From Candidatus Zymogenus saltonus (GTDB lineage Bacteria; Desulfobacterota; Zymogenia; Zymogenales; Zymogenaceae), in NCBI GenBank assembly GCA_016929395.1, contig JAFGIX010000033.1, forward strand, positions 1 to 52,244: a stretch of 52,244 nt of DNA. The letters are read 5' to 3'. Under the pieces are notes generated by a model that worked only from the letters and a program-made list of their open reading frames with translations, searched no databases and was not told the origin of the DNA. A program made the translations under genes and the position numbers. Each line of letters begins with the position of its first letter. Position 1 is the first letter of the stretch. This document shows positions 43,323-52,051 of the stretch, one piece after another.

Positions 43323-44717
43323 TCAGTCCTTCGTCCGCCTGAACTTGCGGTTCATGGCGAGGAGGAAGAGGGTAATAAAGAGAAGGCCGCAAACGTTTTC
43401 CAACAGTATAACAAAATTCGTTATATTGCTCAGGGGGACTAAACCAGTGTCGAAGCTAACACTTAAATATTTTCCGAGTGCAAGGTTGCTCAGGCTGAAA
43501 TAGAAAGTATTGACAATATCCTCCCAGTTTAAATTCTTAATAAAATCTATTATATTGAAAAAGTTACATTCAAGAGGGCGGCTTGGATCCTTATATTTTA
43601 AACCTGACAGTAGATATAGAGGAATAAAAAGGAAAGGAGTCAATAGTATCCAAAGAAACGCCATTATCGGCTGTTCGCCATAAAGAGAAATGTATTTGTA
43701 GAAAAATAACATTAATCTGGTTATAATACTCTCTCTTGTCCCCTTTTTTCTCATCTCCATTGCGCCCACGAAGAAGTCTCCCGCCTCGTGATACCTGCCG
43801 GTTTTTTCGTAGTTTAAGCGAAGTTGATTATAAATATTTTGTACTTCATAGTGTTCGTTTTCCTTGTCTTTATAAAAAATCCCCGTCTTTTTTAATAATC
43901 TCTTGAAGAAACCCGTTTGAAAAGATTCGTCAAAGAGCATGTTTCTTCTTGTAAATCCTCTGGACTTTCTCCAGAAAACTTCTTTAAAATTTATCTTTTC
44001 GACATTTGCTCTGTTAAATCTCACGTTTTTAAGATTAACACCATCAAAAGTAAGATTTGCTTTTTCTCCAAATTTATAAAAATTACTAAAAATTGCTTTA
44101 GATTTATCTTCAAAGATTTTTTTTGTGAAAAATACATTGACTTCTTTGGAAAGTATTATCTCACCGAAATAAGCTTCTCTAAAGAATTTTGCATCATAGA
44201 AATCTACCCATCTAGAAAAAGTCGCTCCTCCAAAGTAAGCATTTTTAATAAATATTGTTCCCCAGAAGTTAGCACCATCTGAAAATGTCGCATCATTAAA
44301 ATTCACATTATCATAAAAAACCGTTCCCAAGAAAATAGCAACTCCATTGAATATTACATCCCTGAAATCAGTCTTACCAAAGAAACTTGAACGCATTAGA
44401 TCGGCGTCTCCCATAAATTCAGCTTTCCAGAAATTAGCATTTTTAAAATCGAAACCTCCGATTTCTACTCTCAAATTTTCAAAGTCCAGACTCTTTGGAA
44501 ATATAAAACCTATGAATTCATGATCACCCGATTCACATTTTTTTTTAAATTCTTTATAAAATTTGTTTACTTTTTTATTATCTTGCCTGCTGTGGAATAT
44601 GCAATATTTTTTCCCGTTATCATCAGGTTTTTTTATTGAATTATGGGGACATTTATACTTTACAAATCCCTTTTCTTTTGAATGCCAATACTCCTTTTTA
44701 TACTCGCACTTCGCCAT
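43323..44717 (-). CDS. Pentapeptide-repeat membrane protein, AT-rich
   Basis: This 464-residue protein has an N-terminal Cys/His region (CEYKKEYWH... CPH... CIFH) that could bind zinc, then about 20 pentapeptide repeats of the A(D/N)LxX type (about residues 80-265, such as FKNANFWKAEFMGDADLMRS). It ends with two helices (near 350-370 and 440-460) flanking a loop with NTFYFSLSNLALGKYL, which recalls the pore-loop region of ion channels, though no selectivity-filter motif is present. The gene is visibly more AT-rich than its neighbours, with frequent AAA/TTT codons, which suggests recent transfer. No Shine-Dalgarno is obvious. The molecular role is unknown. Confidence 0.75.
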   Translation of the reverse strand: MAKCEYKKEYWHSKEKGFVKYKCPHNSIKKPDDNGKKYCIFHSRQDNKKVNKFYKEFKKKCESGDHEFIGFIFPKSLDFENLRVEIGGFDFKNANFWKAEFMGDADLMRSSFFGKTDFRDVIFNGVAIFLGTVFYDNVNFNDATFSDGANFWGTIFIKNAYFGGATFSRWVDFYDAKFFREAYFGEIILSKEVNVFFTKKIFEDKSKAIFSNFYKFGEKANLTFDGVNLKNVRFNRANVEKINFKEVFWRKSRGFTRRNMLFDESFQTGFFKRLLKKTGIFYKDKENEHYEVQNIYNQLRLNYEKTGRYHEAGDFFVGAMEMRKKGTRESIITRLMLFFYKYISLYGEQPIMAFLWILLTPFLFIPLYLLSGLKYKDPSRPLECNFFNIIDFIKNLNWEDIVNTFYFSLSNLALGKYLSVSFDTGLVPLSNITNFVILLENVCGLLFITLFLLAMNRKFRRTKD

Positions 44718-44855
44718 TTCTAAAACCGCCCTAAATTATTATTTAGATATATACGAAGTATATCCAATGCGGATGGAGGAATCAACAACTTTTTTAGTTG
44801 GGATAAAAGGATTTTGCCCCGCCCGTTCGCAATGGACGGCCCCGGGCAAGACCGC

Positions 44856-45638
44856 CTACAGCTTTTTAAGCCTCTTTTTGATCAGCTTCACGATCTTGTC
44901 GTAGGAGGGGGGCGGGCCGGTGTTGACCGACTTCCCGTCTATGAAGAGGCCGTCGGCGATCCCCCACTCGTTAAGTACATCCCGGTTGGAGGTGTCGAAC
45001 TCCTTGAAGACGACCCTGTCGCCTAACTCCTCTGCGGCCCGCTTAGCCCGCTCGTAGGTCGTGTTCTGGCCAGTGCACCAGCCGTTCACGAACGACGTCA
45101 CCGTGACGACGCCGGGCGCCGTCGGCGGCTTCTTTTTCCTCTTTATCCATCTTGGGGGAGAGGCGTCCCTTTCAAACGATTTCCACAGGAGGACGGCCAT
45201 CCCGTCCCTGTCGGCCTTTGAATATCCATGCTTCTTGAACCAGGAGGCCTTCATCCAGACCGGAATCGCCAGGCCCCACGCCGCCATCCCCTTGGCGCCG
45301 AGTTCTTTTGCGTCCGCCTCCGCCGCCTCGATCAGCGCCCTCCCCATACCCTTCCCCTGGATGTTTCCCGGTCCCTGCTTGTGGCCGTGCACCCATATGC
45401 AGTTTATGAAGTAGAGGCCGCTCCCCTCGATGAAGGATTCCTCTATCGGCAGGTACTGTATCATCCCGCCGACATTGCCGCCGTCGTCCACCGCCAGCTT
45501 CACGCGGAGGCCGCGCCCCCGCGTCTTGTCGAACCACTCCTCCTTTTTAGGAACGCCCTCGATTATCTCGTCCGACCATTCCTCGAGGCAGCAGAGGTAC
45601 AACCGCTTGTGCTCATCGTTAAGGTCGATAACCTTCAT
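44856..45638 (-). CDS. GNAT acetyltransferase with YoaP-like C-terminal domain
   Basis: The first ~150 residues are a GNAT-fold acetyltransferase (motif A GKGMGRALIEAAEADAKELG; N-terminal strand MKVIDLNDEHKRLYLCCLEE). The last ~85 residues form a thioredoxin-like domain with SFVNGWCTGQNTTYERA (single Cys) and FKEFDTSNRDVLNEWGIADG, which matches the C-terminal part of YoaP-type proteins. Acetyl-CoA would be the donor; the acceptor is unknown. It is 260 residues, the length of such two-domain proteins. It lies alone between the pentapeptide gene and a tRNA-Glu, with no evident operon partner. Confidence 0.82.
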   Translation of the reverse strand: MKVIDLNDEHKRLYLCCLEEWSDEIIEGVPKKEEWFDKTRGRGLRVKLAVDDGGNVGGMIQYLPIEESFIEGSGLYFINCIWVHGHKQGPGNIQGKGMGRALIEAAEADAKELGAKGMAAWGLAIPVWMKASWFKKHGYSKADRDGMAVLLWKSFERDASPPRWIKRKKKPPTAPGVVTVTSFVNGWCTGQNTTYERAKRAAEELGDRVVFKEFDTSNRDVLNEWGIADGLFIDGKSVNTGPPPSYDKIVKLIKKRLKKL

Positions 45639-45766
45639 CTCCGAGTCCTCCCGCTATTGAGTATCTATCCTTATACTTCCGTTAAGTTCAAATTGTCAAG
45701 GGGATTATTGTTTTGTCATAGGAGGGTTTTCTTGAAGGAGGTCAGGAATGGATTTCAATATGGACC

Positions 45767-45805
45767 AAAAAAAGGGCCGGCAACATTATTTTATTTTGCC
45801 GGCCC
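45767..45805 (-). terminator. Intrinsic terminator of tRNA-Glu
   Basis: GGGCCGGCAA (45774-45783) and TTGCCGGCCC (45796-45805) form a perfect 10-bp stem with a 12-nt loop. On the minus strand it is followed by seven T (45773-45767). It lies 11 bp beyond the tRNA 3' end. Confidence 0.92.
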
Positions 45806-45816
45806 GGCTTGGGCTT

Positions 45817-45891
45817 TGGTAGTCCCAACGGGGATCGAACCCGTGTCTCCGGCGTGAGAGGCCGGTATCCTAACCGCTAGACGATGGGACC
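45817..45891 (-). tRNA. tRNA-Glu (anticodon CTC)
   Basis: On the minus strand, GGTCCCA starts the acceptor stem and TGGGACT-A-CCA ends it, with the CCA encoded. The D arm is CGTCTAGCGGTTAGGATACC, as in other tRNA-Glu. The anticodon loop CTCTCAC gives CTC (reads GAG), and the T arm has GGGTTCGATCC. The intrinsic terminator follows. Confidence 0.97.
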
Positions 45892-46074
45892 GCGCTTTTT
45901 GGCGAGCTTTTTGGATATGTAATCAATTAATCTACTACAGATTCTATGTTCTTGTCAACGAAAAATATTAAGAAGGGTTGGATTTATTTCATGGCCCGCG
46001 GGAACCTTGAGTGTAAAAGTCAGAGATACTCGTGTGATGAAATCTCGAAAGAAAGGGGTACGAAGGCGCGGCCG

Positions 46075-47040
46075 TTAATCCTCTCCTAAAGCCGGATCGT
46101 CCTCGTATTTATAGGCCCGCTTCCACCTCCTGTGGACCCACCACCACTCTTTCGGGTTCGCAAGGATTATCTCCTCCAGCTCCTCGTTTATCCTCTTCAG
46201 AATGTTGTAGACGTCTTTCTCTTCATCAGATGTCAAATTGATCTTGAGCGGCTTTTTGACGACTATCGTGTGATCCATCCAGCCGTTTCGCCTCATATAC
46301 ATGGGAAGTACTGCGGCGCCTGTTTCGGCGATAAGCTCGGCGGGCCCGGGGGGCATCGTGGCCTTTACGCCGAAGAACTCGACGCCGACGGCCCTCCCCC
46401 GTGTGTCCTGATCGAGGGCCACCCAGAGTATCTCCCCCTTTTCGAGCGTCGATTTGGATCTTGCCGCCGCCTCGTTTCTCGGCTTTACCGGAATAACCTT
46501 CAGCTTGATCTTTTCCTGGAGCCTCCGAACGTAGTTTTTGACCCTCTCGTCCTTCGGCTCCTTGTACAGGAAGGATATCGGATAACCCCTCAGGGAGAGG
46601 GAGCAGAGGAGGAGCATGAAATTGCCCACGTGGCTCCCTACGGCAAGGACGCCCCTCCCGCCTTCGAGGGCCTCCTTGAGATATTCTTCCCCCTCGATCG
46701 GTATCTCCTCGGCCACTTCAAAAGGGGGTCTCAGGTAATATCCGAACTCCAAAAACATCCTGACAATGTGTTTGATGCTCGACCTCGCTATCGCCTTGAG
46801 CTCCTTTCGGGTGAGTTTATCCCCGTAGACGAGCCTCAGGTTTCTCATCGCTTGAAATCTCAGGGAAAGGCCGAGCATCCAGATGATAAGGCCCGTGGCC
46901 TCGGTCAAAAAGATGACCAAAAAAGCCGGCATCTTGAAGAAGAGGTAAAAGACGCAGATTGAGATATAAGATAAAATATACTTAAATGGATTGAAGGCTT
47001 TCTTTTTTCTTTCTTCGTTCTGCATGGCTTTTGGGCTCAA
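46075..47040 (-). CDS. Lysophospholipid acyltransferase family (LpxL/HtrB-like) 1
   Basis: This 321-residue protein belongs to the LpxL/HtrB late lipid A acyltransferase family. It has an N-terminal membrane segment (about residues 20-55), the active-site region LAVGSHVGNFMLLLCSLSLR (His near residue 136), VALDQDTRGRAVGVEFFGVK, and the family C-terminus EWWWVHRRWKRAYKYED. The catalytic HX4(D/E) dyad of the family is not intact: the residue five after His is Met. It is the last of three tandem paralogues. The acyl donor (acyl-ACP or CoA) and acceptor (lipid A or another lipid) are not evident. Confidence 0.85.
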   Translation of the reverse strand: MSPKAMQNEERKKKAFNPFKYILSYISICVFYLFFKMPAFLVIFLTEATGLIIWMLGLSLRFQAMRNLRLVYGDKLTRKELKAIARSSIKHIVRMFLEFGYYLRPPFEVAEEIPIEGEEYLKEALEGGRGVLAVGSHVGNFMLLLCSLSLRGYPISFLYKEPKDERVKNYVRRLQEKIKLKVIPVKPRNEAAARSKSTLEKGEILWVALDQDTRGRAVGVEFFGVKATMPPGPAELIAETGAAVLPMYMRRNGWMDHTIVVKKPLKINLTSDEEKDVYNILKRINEELEEIILANPKEWWWVHRRWKRAYKYEDDPALGED

Positions 47041-47131
47041 TATCTACTGGTTATTGTAGTCTACTATTTATCGTAAGCTATTAGCTATCGTAAGCGAAAA
47101 AACAGCTCAACTTTGAACGGGACAGGGGCTG

Positions 47132-48079
47132 TTACTGGTATTTATACGAATTCTTCCACCTGTTGTGAATCCACCACCACTCCGTCGGATTATCGAGGAT
47201 CATCTCTTCGATTATTTGATTCACTACCTTTAGACCGGAGTAGGTGTCCTCATCCATATTTCCGGTGGTCTCAAGGGTGAACGGCTTTTTTATGGTTATT
47301 TTGTGTTTGAGCCAGCCGAGACGCTTTATGGTCATGGGAAGAATCATAGCATTGCTCCAGAGGGCCAAAACCGCCGGCCCCTTGGCGGTCGAGGCCTTTA
47401 CGCCGAAGAACTCCACGCCGATACTACCCTCCCTCACGTTCTGGTCGGCGGCAATCCACAATATTTCCTTCTTTTTTAAGACCCTGAGGCTAAACTTTGT
47501 GGCCCTGCTTCTCGGTTTTACCGGAATCGGGTTCAGGTTTAGATTCCTCATAAGCTTCCAGAAATGGCCGGCAAAGCCCTTGTCCATCGGCTCCTTGTAG
47601 ACGAACGATATTGGATATCCCTTGATTGTAAGGGCTGTAAGCATCAGAAGAAAATTCCCGGTGTGGCTTCCGAGGGCCACCACCCCCTTGCCGTTCTCCA
47701 GGGCCTTTTCTATGTACTCTTCCCCCTCGATATCGATGTCTTCTACAATTTTCAGATAATTTTTCATGATAGGCGGGCATTCAAGGAAGGTCCTGATGAG
47801 ATTTTTCATGCTCTCCTTTGCGATCGCCTTTATCTCCTTTTCGGTCAGGGAGCTTCCGTAGACGAGCTTCAGGTTATTGAGGGCAACCCTTCTTAAACTG
47901 GTCCCGAACAGCCAGATAAGAAGGCCGAAGAGATCCGCCCCTTTCCTTATTACCGGCTCCGGGAGTCCAATCATGATCCAAAACAGGGGCTTTGCGGGCC
48001 AGGAGTAGATTCTTCTGGTGAAGGCCTTGATTTTCCTCTTCAGGTGGTATGTCCTTTTAGACCTCTTCTTTCTTGACAT
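47132..48079 (-). CDS. Lysophospholipid acyltransferase family (LpxL/HtrB-like) 2
   Basis: This is the middle paralogue, 315 residues, basic and membrane-associated. Its active-site region reads VALGSHTGNFLLMLTALTIK and so carries the conserved His but Leu in place of the acidic partner. Other shared motifs are PISFVYKEPMDKGF, KPRSRATKFSLRVLKKKEIL, IAADQNVREGSIGVEFFGVK and EWWWIHNRWKNSYKYQ. It is 91 bp upstream of paralogue 1. A 480-bp gene-free interval separates it from paralogue 3, so it may have its own promoter. Confidence 0.85.
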   Translation of the reverse strand: MSRKKRSKRTYHLKRKIKAFTRRIYSWPAKPLFWIMIGLPEPVIRKGADLFGLLIWLFGTSLRRVALNNLKLVYGSSLTEKEIKAIAKESMKNLIRTFLECPPIMKNYLKIVEDIDIEGEEYIEKALENGKGVVALGSHTGNFLLMLTALTIKGYPISFVYKEPMDKGFAGHFWKLMRNLNLNPIPVKPRSRATKFSLRVLKKKEILWIAADQNVREGSIGVEFFGVKASTAKGPAVLALWSNAMILPMTIKRLGWLKHKITIKKPFTLETTGNMDEDTYSGLKVVNQIIEEMILDNPTEWWWIHNRWKNSYKYQ

Positions 48080-48559
48080 CTCTCTTCACTTGACTCCGTT
48101 TTTCTATTCAGAAACCGAAAATGGAAACAGGGGCGTAAAAAAATGCAAATTCTCAATTGCCTCAATAGAGTCAATTTATGATTTATATATCTGCAGTTTA
48201 CAGATTTTCGGATAATTTTTAAAGGGGAAAGTGGTGATTTGATAAAAAAATAATGGGATAGGTCTATAATATCCTGTATCTAAAATATTTTATAAGATCA
48301 GGGCAATCCGCGTATTCAATATAGGCCCACCCCTGCCGGAATGGCATCTAATGAAAATCCTAAAAGACCGCCGACTTTTTTTTAGTTCATTTCATTTCAG
48401 GTCTTTATTTAATCGAGAGTCTCTCCCGGCATAAGACCACAATCCCGTTGTTATAGTATTATAGGCTAAAACATTTTTTGCAAACGGGTACGTTCGACCT
48501 GTTTATATTGTACCTATTTCCCCATCGTCCGGGTCTGCGGCAAAACAATTTTTTAGTTA
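48080..48559. other. 480-bp gene-free interval
   Basis: The stretch is AT-rich, with no credible gene, tRNA or strong hairpin. The only reading frames are shadows of the neighbouring acyltransferase gene. It could hold a promoter for paralogue 2 on the minus strand, but no clear boxes were identified. Confidence 0.5.
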
Positions 48560-49510
48560 CTACGACATCTCCTTCGTTTCCTCGTCGCTGTATCTGTATG
48601 CCCGCTTCCACCTCCTGTGCACCCACCACCACTCTTCGGGATTTTCGGTTATCTCCTCTTCGAGCACCCCGTTCATCCGCTTCAAGTTTTTGTAGATATC
48701 CATATCCTTGTCGCCGGAATTTACGAGCTTTACCGGCTCCTTGACGATCAGGGTATGTTTCAGCCAACCCTCCCTTTTCGCGTAGATCGGGAGTACCGTT
48801 GACTCCGTCCTCTGGGCCAGGATAGCCGGCCCCCTGGATGTGCCGACCTTTACGCCGAAGAACTCGACCCCGATGTCTCCGAACTTCGTGTCCTGATCGA
48901 GGGCGAGCCACAACATCTCTCTGTCTCTCAATGCCCTGAGGGACCGCTTTGTGGCCTCGCTTCTCGGCTTGACGGGTATGGGTTTGAGCCCGAGGTTTTT
49001 GTTCAGCTCCCTGACGAAATCCCTGAAATTCTCGTCTTTGGACTCTTTTAAAATATAGTGAAGGGGATATCCCTTCTGAGCGAGGGACAAAATCAATAGG
49101 AGGAAGTTGCCCACGTGACTTCCGAGGATCAGGATGCCCTTATCTCCTTTCAGCGCCTCTTTGAGATGATGCTCTCCCTCGATCGGCGTATCTTTTGTTG
49201 TATAACTGGGTCTTATGATAATCGTGAGCTCCGACATCATCCTTACGATGTTTTTCATGCTCTCCTTTGCGATTATCTTTATCTTATCATCGGAGAGGGT
49301 GTTCTTGTAGGCAATTCGGAGGTTTTTTATCGCCATCCTTTTTAAGGGGAACGCAAAGTTGGCAAAACCCCAGGCTATTATCTCGGATAACACGCGAATC
49401 CACGACTCCGGAACCTTGAGCAACAGCGCAAAGATCGGTCTCACCGGCAGGGCCGCTATCTTATTGAAATAGGATTTGACAATCCTCCTCGGCTTTCTCT
49501 TTCTGGTCAT
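48560..49510 (-). CDS. Lysophospholipid acyltransferase family (LpxL/HtrB-like) 3
   Basis: This is the third paralogue, 316 residues. Its active-site region is LILGSHVGNFLLLILSLAQK: the His is kept, and the acidic residue is Leu. Motifs in common with the others are PLHYILKESKDENFRDF, KPRSEATKRSLRALRDREML, LALDQDTKFGDIGVEFFGVK and EWWWVHRRWKRAYRYSDEE. The start ATG directly follows the stop codon of the acyl-CoA-synthetase-like gene (TAA-ATG), so the two are translationally coupled. Function is inferred as acyl transfer to a lipid; the loss of the acidic partner makes activity uncertain. Confidence 0.85.
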   Translation of the reverse strand: MTRKRKPRRIVKSYFNKIAALPVRPIFALLLKVPESWIRVLSEIIAWGFANFAFPLKRMAIKNLRIAYKNTLSDDKIKIIAKESMKNIVRMMSELTIIIRPSYTTKDTPIEGEHHLKEALKGDKGILILGSHVGNFLLLILSLAQKGYPLHYILKESKDENFRDFVRELNKNLGLKPIPVKPRSEATKRSLRALRDREMLWLALDQDTKFGDIGVEFFGVKVGTSRGPAILAQRTESTVLPIYAKREGWLKHTLIVKEPVKLVNSGDKDMDIYKNLKRMNGVLEEEITENPEEWWWVHRRWKRAYRYSDEETKEMS

Positions 49511-51031
49511 TTATGCAAAGGACTCGGTTAGGGTTTTTTTATCAACCTTCCCGGGTCCCACAAGGGGAAGGGCGTCGATGAATTTGACCATCTTTGGAAC
49601 CTTATAGTCCGCTATCCTCTCCCGGCAGTGTTTCATGACCTCCTTATCGGTCAAGTCGATTCCCGGCCTCTTTACTACGACCGCCGCCAGTACCTCGCCC
49701 CGCTTTTCGTCCTGTATCCCCAGAACCGATGCCTCCATTATATTCTCGTGGCCTAGGAGGATGTTTTCCACCTCCGCCGGAAATACGTTAAGCCCCCCTG
49801 TTATTACTATTTCGCTGGAGCGGCCGAGGTGATAGACGAAGCCGTCTTCATCGATCCTTCCGAGGTCGCCCGTATGGAACCAGCCGTCCTTGATGCATTT
49901 CGCCGTCTCTTCCGGCTGCTTGTAGTAGCCCTTCATCACCTGGGGTCCGGATACCACGATCTCGCCCAGCTCGCCCTGCTTGACCTCGTTTCCGTCTTCG
50001 TCGACGAATTTCATCTTTACGCCGCCCACGACCTTGCCGATGGAGCCCATCTTTTCATCGGCGTATTTAAGGGGAAGGAGGGTCAACAGCGGAGACGTCT
50101 CGGTCAGGCCGTATCCCTGGATAACCTTGAGGTGCGGTATCCTCCGACGGTACTCCTCCATCAGCTTCTTAGGCACGCTCATCCCCATCATCGACACGTA
50201 TTTCAGCGATGAAAGGTCGTAGCTCTCCAGCTTGGGATCGGCGAGCATCATCTGCATTATCGGAGGCACGCTGTTGAAAAGCTCGACCTTCTCTCTCTCC
50301 ACAGTCTTCCATACTGTATCCGGGCGCCAGCTTTCAAAGATGACGAGGCTGTTTCCGAATATGAGCTGGTTGTTGACGAGGATCGGGCCCGTTATGTGGC
50401 TCATCGGGAGGATAACCGCCATTACGGTGTTCTCGGTGTTGTACTCGGGGATTATCTCGTGCAGAGTGTTCGGGAAGAGGTCCAGATGTCTGTACTGGAG
50501 GATGACCCCCCTGGGCCTCCCGGTGCTTCCGGAGGTGTAGAGATAAAGGGCCTCGTCCTCCTCGGATGTCTCCGCGTCCGGCTCCTTTGGATCGCCGCCG
50601 GACAAGAACTTCTCGTAATCAATGTCCGGAGCCTTCTCCCCGTCGCCGATGAGCACAATCTTTTCAACCGAGGGATAATTATCCCCCGCAGCTTTTATGG
50701 CTTTCAGCATGTCCACCGTAGTGAAGATCATTTTAGCATCGGAGTCGATGATAATACTCTTGAGCTCATCGCCCGATGTGCGAAAATCTATGGGGACACA
50801 GATTACGCCTATCGAGGTTGCGGCAAGGTATATTTCAACAAATTCCGGTATGTTCGGGAGGTAGACGAATACCTTGTCGCCCTTTTTTATTCCCGATGCG
50901 GTGATTTGCGATGACAGCTTAAAGGCCCTATCCTTGAGCTGTTTGAAGGTGATTCTCCTGTCACCGTAAATAAGGGCCGTTTTGTCGGGGAGCCTGCCTG
51001 CCATCTTATTTAATTGTTTCTTGACGTTCAT
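49511..51031 (-). CDS. AMP-dependent acyl-CoA synthetase-like ligase
   Basis: This 506-residue protein belongs to the ANL superfamily of acyl-activating enzymes. The P-loop is YTSGSTGRPRGVIL, A5 is GYGLTETSPL, A7 is WFHTGDLGRIDEDGFVYHLG, followed by RSSEIVITGGLNVFPAEVEN and a catalytic Lys near the C-terminus (GPGKVDKKTL). It forms acyl-AMP then acyl-CoA (or acyl-ACP). The acid chain length is not evident. It is the first gene of an apparent operon with acyltransferase paralogue 3 (no gap), so it may supply activated acyl groups. GAGGA lies about 7 nt before the ATG. Confidence 0.92.
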   Translation of the reverse strand: MNVKKQLNKMAGRLPDKTALIYGDRRITFKQLKDRAFKLSSQITASGIKKGDKVFVYLPNIPEFVEIYLAATSIGVICVPIDFRTSGDELKSIIIDSDAKMIFTTVDMLKAIKAAGDNYPSVEKIVLIGDGEKAPDIDYEKFLSGGDPKEPDAETSEEDEALYLYTSGSTGRPRGVILQYRHLDLFPNTLHEIIPEYNTENTVMAVILPMSHITGPILVNNQLIFGNSLVIFESWRPDTVWKTVEREKVELFNSVPPIMQMMLADPKLESYDLSSLKYVSMMGMSVPKKLMEEYRRRIPHLKVIQGYGLTETSPLLTLLPLKYADEKMGSIGKVVGGVKMKFVDEDGNEVKQGELGEIVVSGPQVMKGYYKQPEETAKCIKDGWFHTGDLGRIDEDGFVYHLGRSSEIVITGGLNVFPAEVENILLGHENIMEASVLGIQDEKRGEVLAAVVVKRPGIDLTDKEVMKHCRERIADYKVPKMVKFIDALPLVGPGKVDKKTLTESFA

Positions 51032-51494
51032 AGCTTATCCTCTAAAACTTTTTCTATTAAAAATTTATTATAAGCCGGATAAGCCATAAGTATAACCTAA
51101 AAAGTTGGAAAATTCCATAAAAATTTTCTATTTTTCGATTTTTCAGTAACATTTTTGGTTTTTTTTGTATTCACGGTGGAACGTTTAGGGAATTAGATGG
51201 GTCTTATGCCTAATTACAAAAAGAGAACGATCAAAGGCAACGGAGAATGGACTTTTTAAAACCTTCCCTACAAGAGATGCCGACTGCGGCATTAATCGAT
51301 TTTTTGAAAAAACTCGCCCCCTTGGGAAACTGGAATCCGGATGGGTATGAAAAGCCCTCGGATTGGATAAAACTAAGCCTTTGAATCGGCCTTGATTAAG
51401 GCGCTATTGTTATGATGGAAGAGATACATGTCCACGTTCTATTATGCGGGTTCCCTTTTAAGCCCATTCGTAAGGCCACCTGCGGGGAGCTGAA
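51032..51494. other. 463-bp interval between PadR-type and acyl-CoA synthetase genes
   Basis: AT-rich, with no credible conserved gene. A 45-codon plus-strand frame (51247-51384, MDFLKPSLQEMPTAALIDFL...) has protein-like composition but no good Shine-Dalgarno. It may be a small gene or a relic. Confidence 0.4.
51247..51384 (+). CDS. Possible small ORF, 45 residues
   Basis: The frame starts MDFLKPSLQEMPTAALIDFL and ends PSDWIKLSL. Its residue mix, with Trp, Pro and an amphipathic beginning, looks more protein-like than random. A GGAG lies only 1 nt from the ATG, so initiation is doubtful; the frame stays open upstream to 51214 without another start. No family is recognised, and it could be a decayed gene end. 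Confidence 0.2.
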   Translation: MDFLKPSLQEMPTAALIDFLKKLAPLGNWNPDGYEKPSDWIKLSL

Positions 51495-52016
51495 TTATTT
51501 GCCCTTTAGGGATTCGATCAAGTCCTTTAAGAACTCCAGCTCGGTCTGGGCGAGTCTCCTGTTGTGAGAGTAGATTACCTCTTCGCTGCTCTTGGGATCT
51601 TTGCCCCTGGCCTCCTTCTCGGAGCGTTTGAGGATGTAGATGAGCTTTCTCAATTCCTTGGATCTGTTGGATAGGTGTTCGATGGCTTCGTCGGGTTCGA
51701 GAAGGTCAATGAAATAAAGGGAGATGTCGATATTCAAAAGCGGCCTCTTGTTGTTGTTCATATTGTCAATGAGGAGATTTTTCAGCTCAAATTCCCCCTT
51801 TTTTGTCAGAGAGTAGAGGTTCTTTTGGGGCCTCTTGGAGTCTGAGACGGATTTATGGATCACACAACCATCCTCTTCCAGTTTATTCAGCGTGTAGTAG
51901 ATTGAGGTGTTGTCAACGTTAATGAGATTGGTAAGTTCCTTTTCGATAACCTTGCGAAGCTTGTATCCGTGGTTGTCTCCCCGCATAAGGAGTCCCATAA
52001 GCACGATTCTAAGCAT
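51495..52016 (-). CDS. PadR-family transcriptional regulator
   Basis: This is a winged-helix regulator of about 173 residues. The PadR N-terminal domain is clear: MLRIVLMGLLMRGDNHGYKL, then NVDNTSIYYTLNKLEEDGCV (recognition helix) and RPQKNLYSLTKKGEFEL (wing), with a C-terminal dimerisation helix region (about residues 90-173). PadR-like proteins usually repress genes for stress or detoxification. The ATG at 52016 is preferred to a TTG at 52028, since the PadR fold starts right there and GGAAAG lies upstream. An inverted repeat AAGGT-N10-ACCTT (52032-52051) upstream may be its own operator. The target is unknown; the adjacent acyl-lipid genes, 463 bp away, are candidates. Confidence 0.87.
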   Translation of the reverse strand: MLRIVLMGLLMRGDNHGYKLRKVIEKELTNLINVDNTSIYYTLNKLEEDGCVIHKSVSDSKRPQKNLYSLTKKGEFELKNLLIDNMNNNKRPLLNIDISLYFIDLLEPDEAIEHLSNRSKELRKLIYILKRSEKEARGKDPKSSEEVIYSHNRRLAQTELEFLKDLIESLKGK

Positions 52017-52031
52017 TCTTCTTTCCAATAA

Positions 52032-52051
52032 AAGGTTAAAAAAAGTACCTT
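52032..52051 (-). promoter_or_regulatory. Inverted repeat upstream of padR-like gene
   Basis: AAGGT (52032-52036) and ACCTT (52047-52051) flank a 10-bp AT-rich centre, about 16-35 nt upstream of the regulator's start codon. The arms are short, so an operator role is speculative. Confidence 0.3.

Noticed and set aside
44563-44904. 113-codon plus frame
   Set aside because: Lies mostly opposite the pentapeptide-repeat gene and the next gene's end; no independent support.
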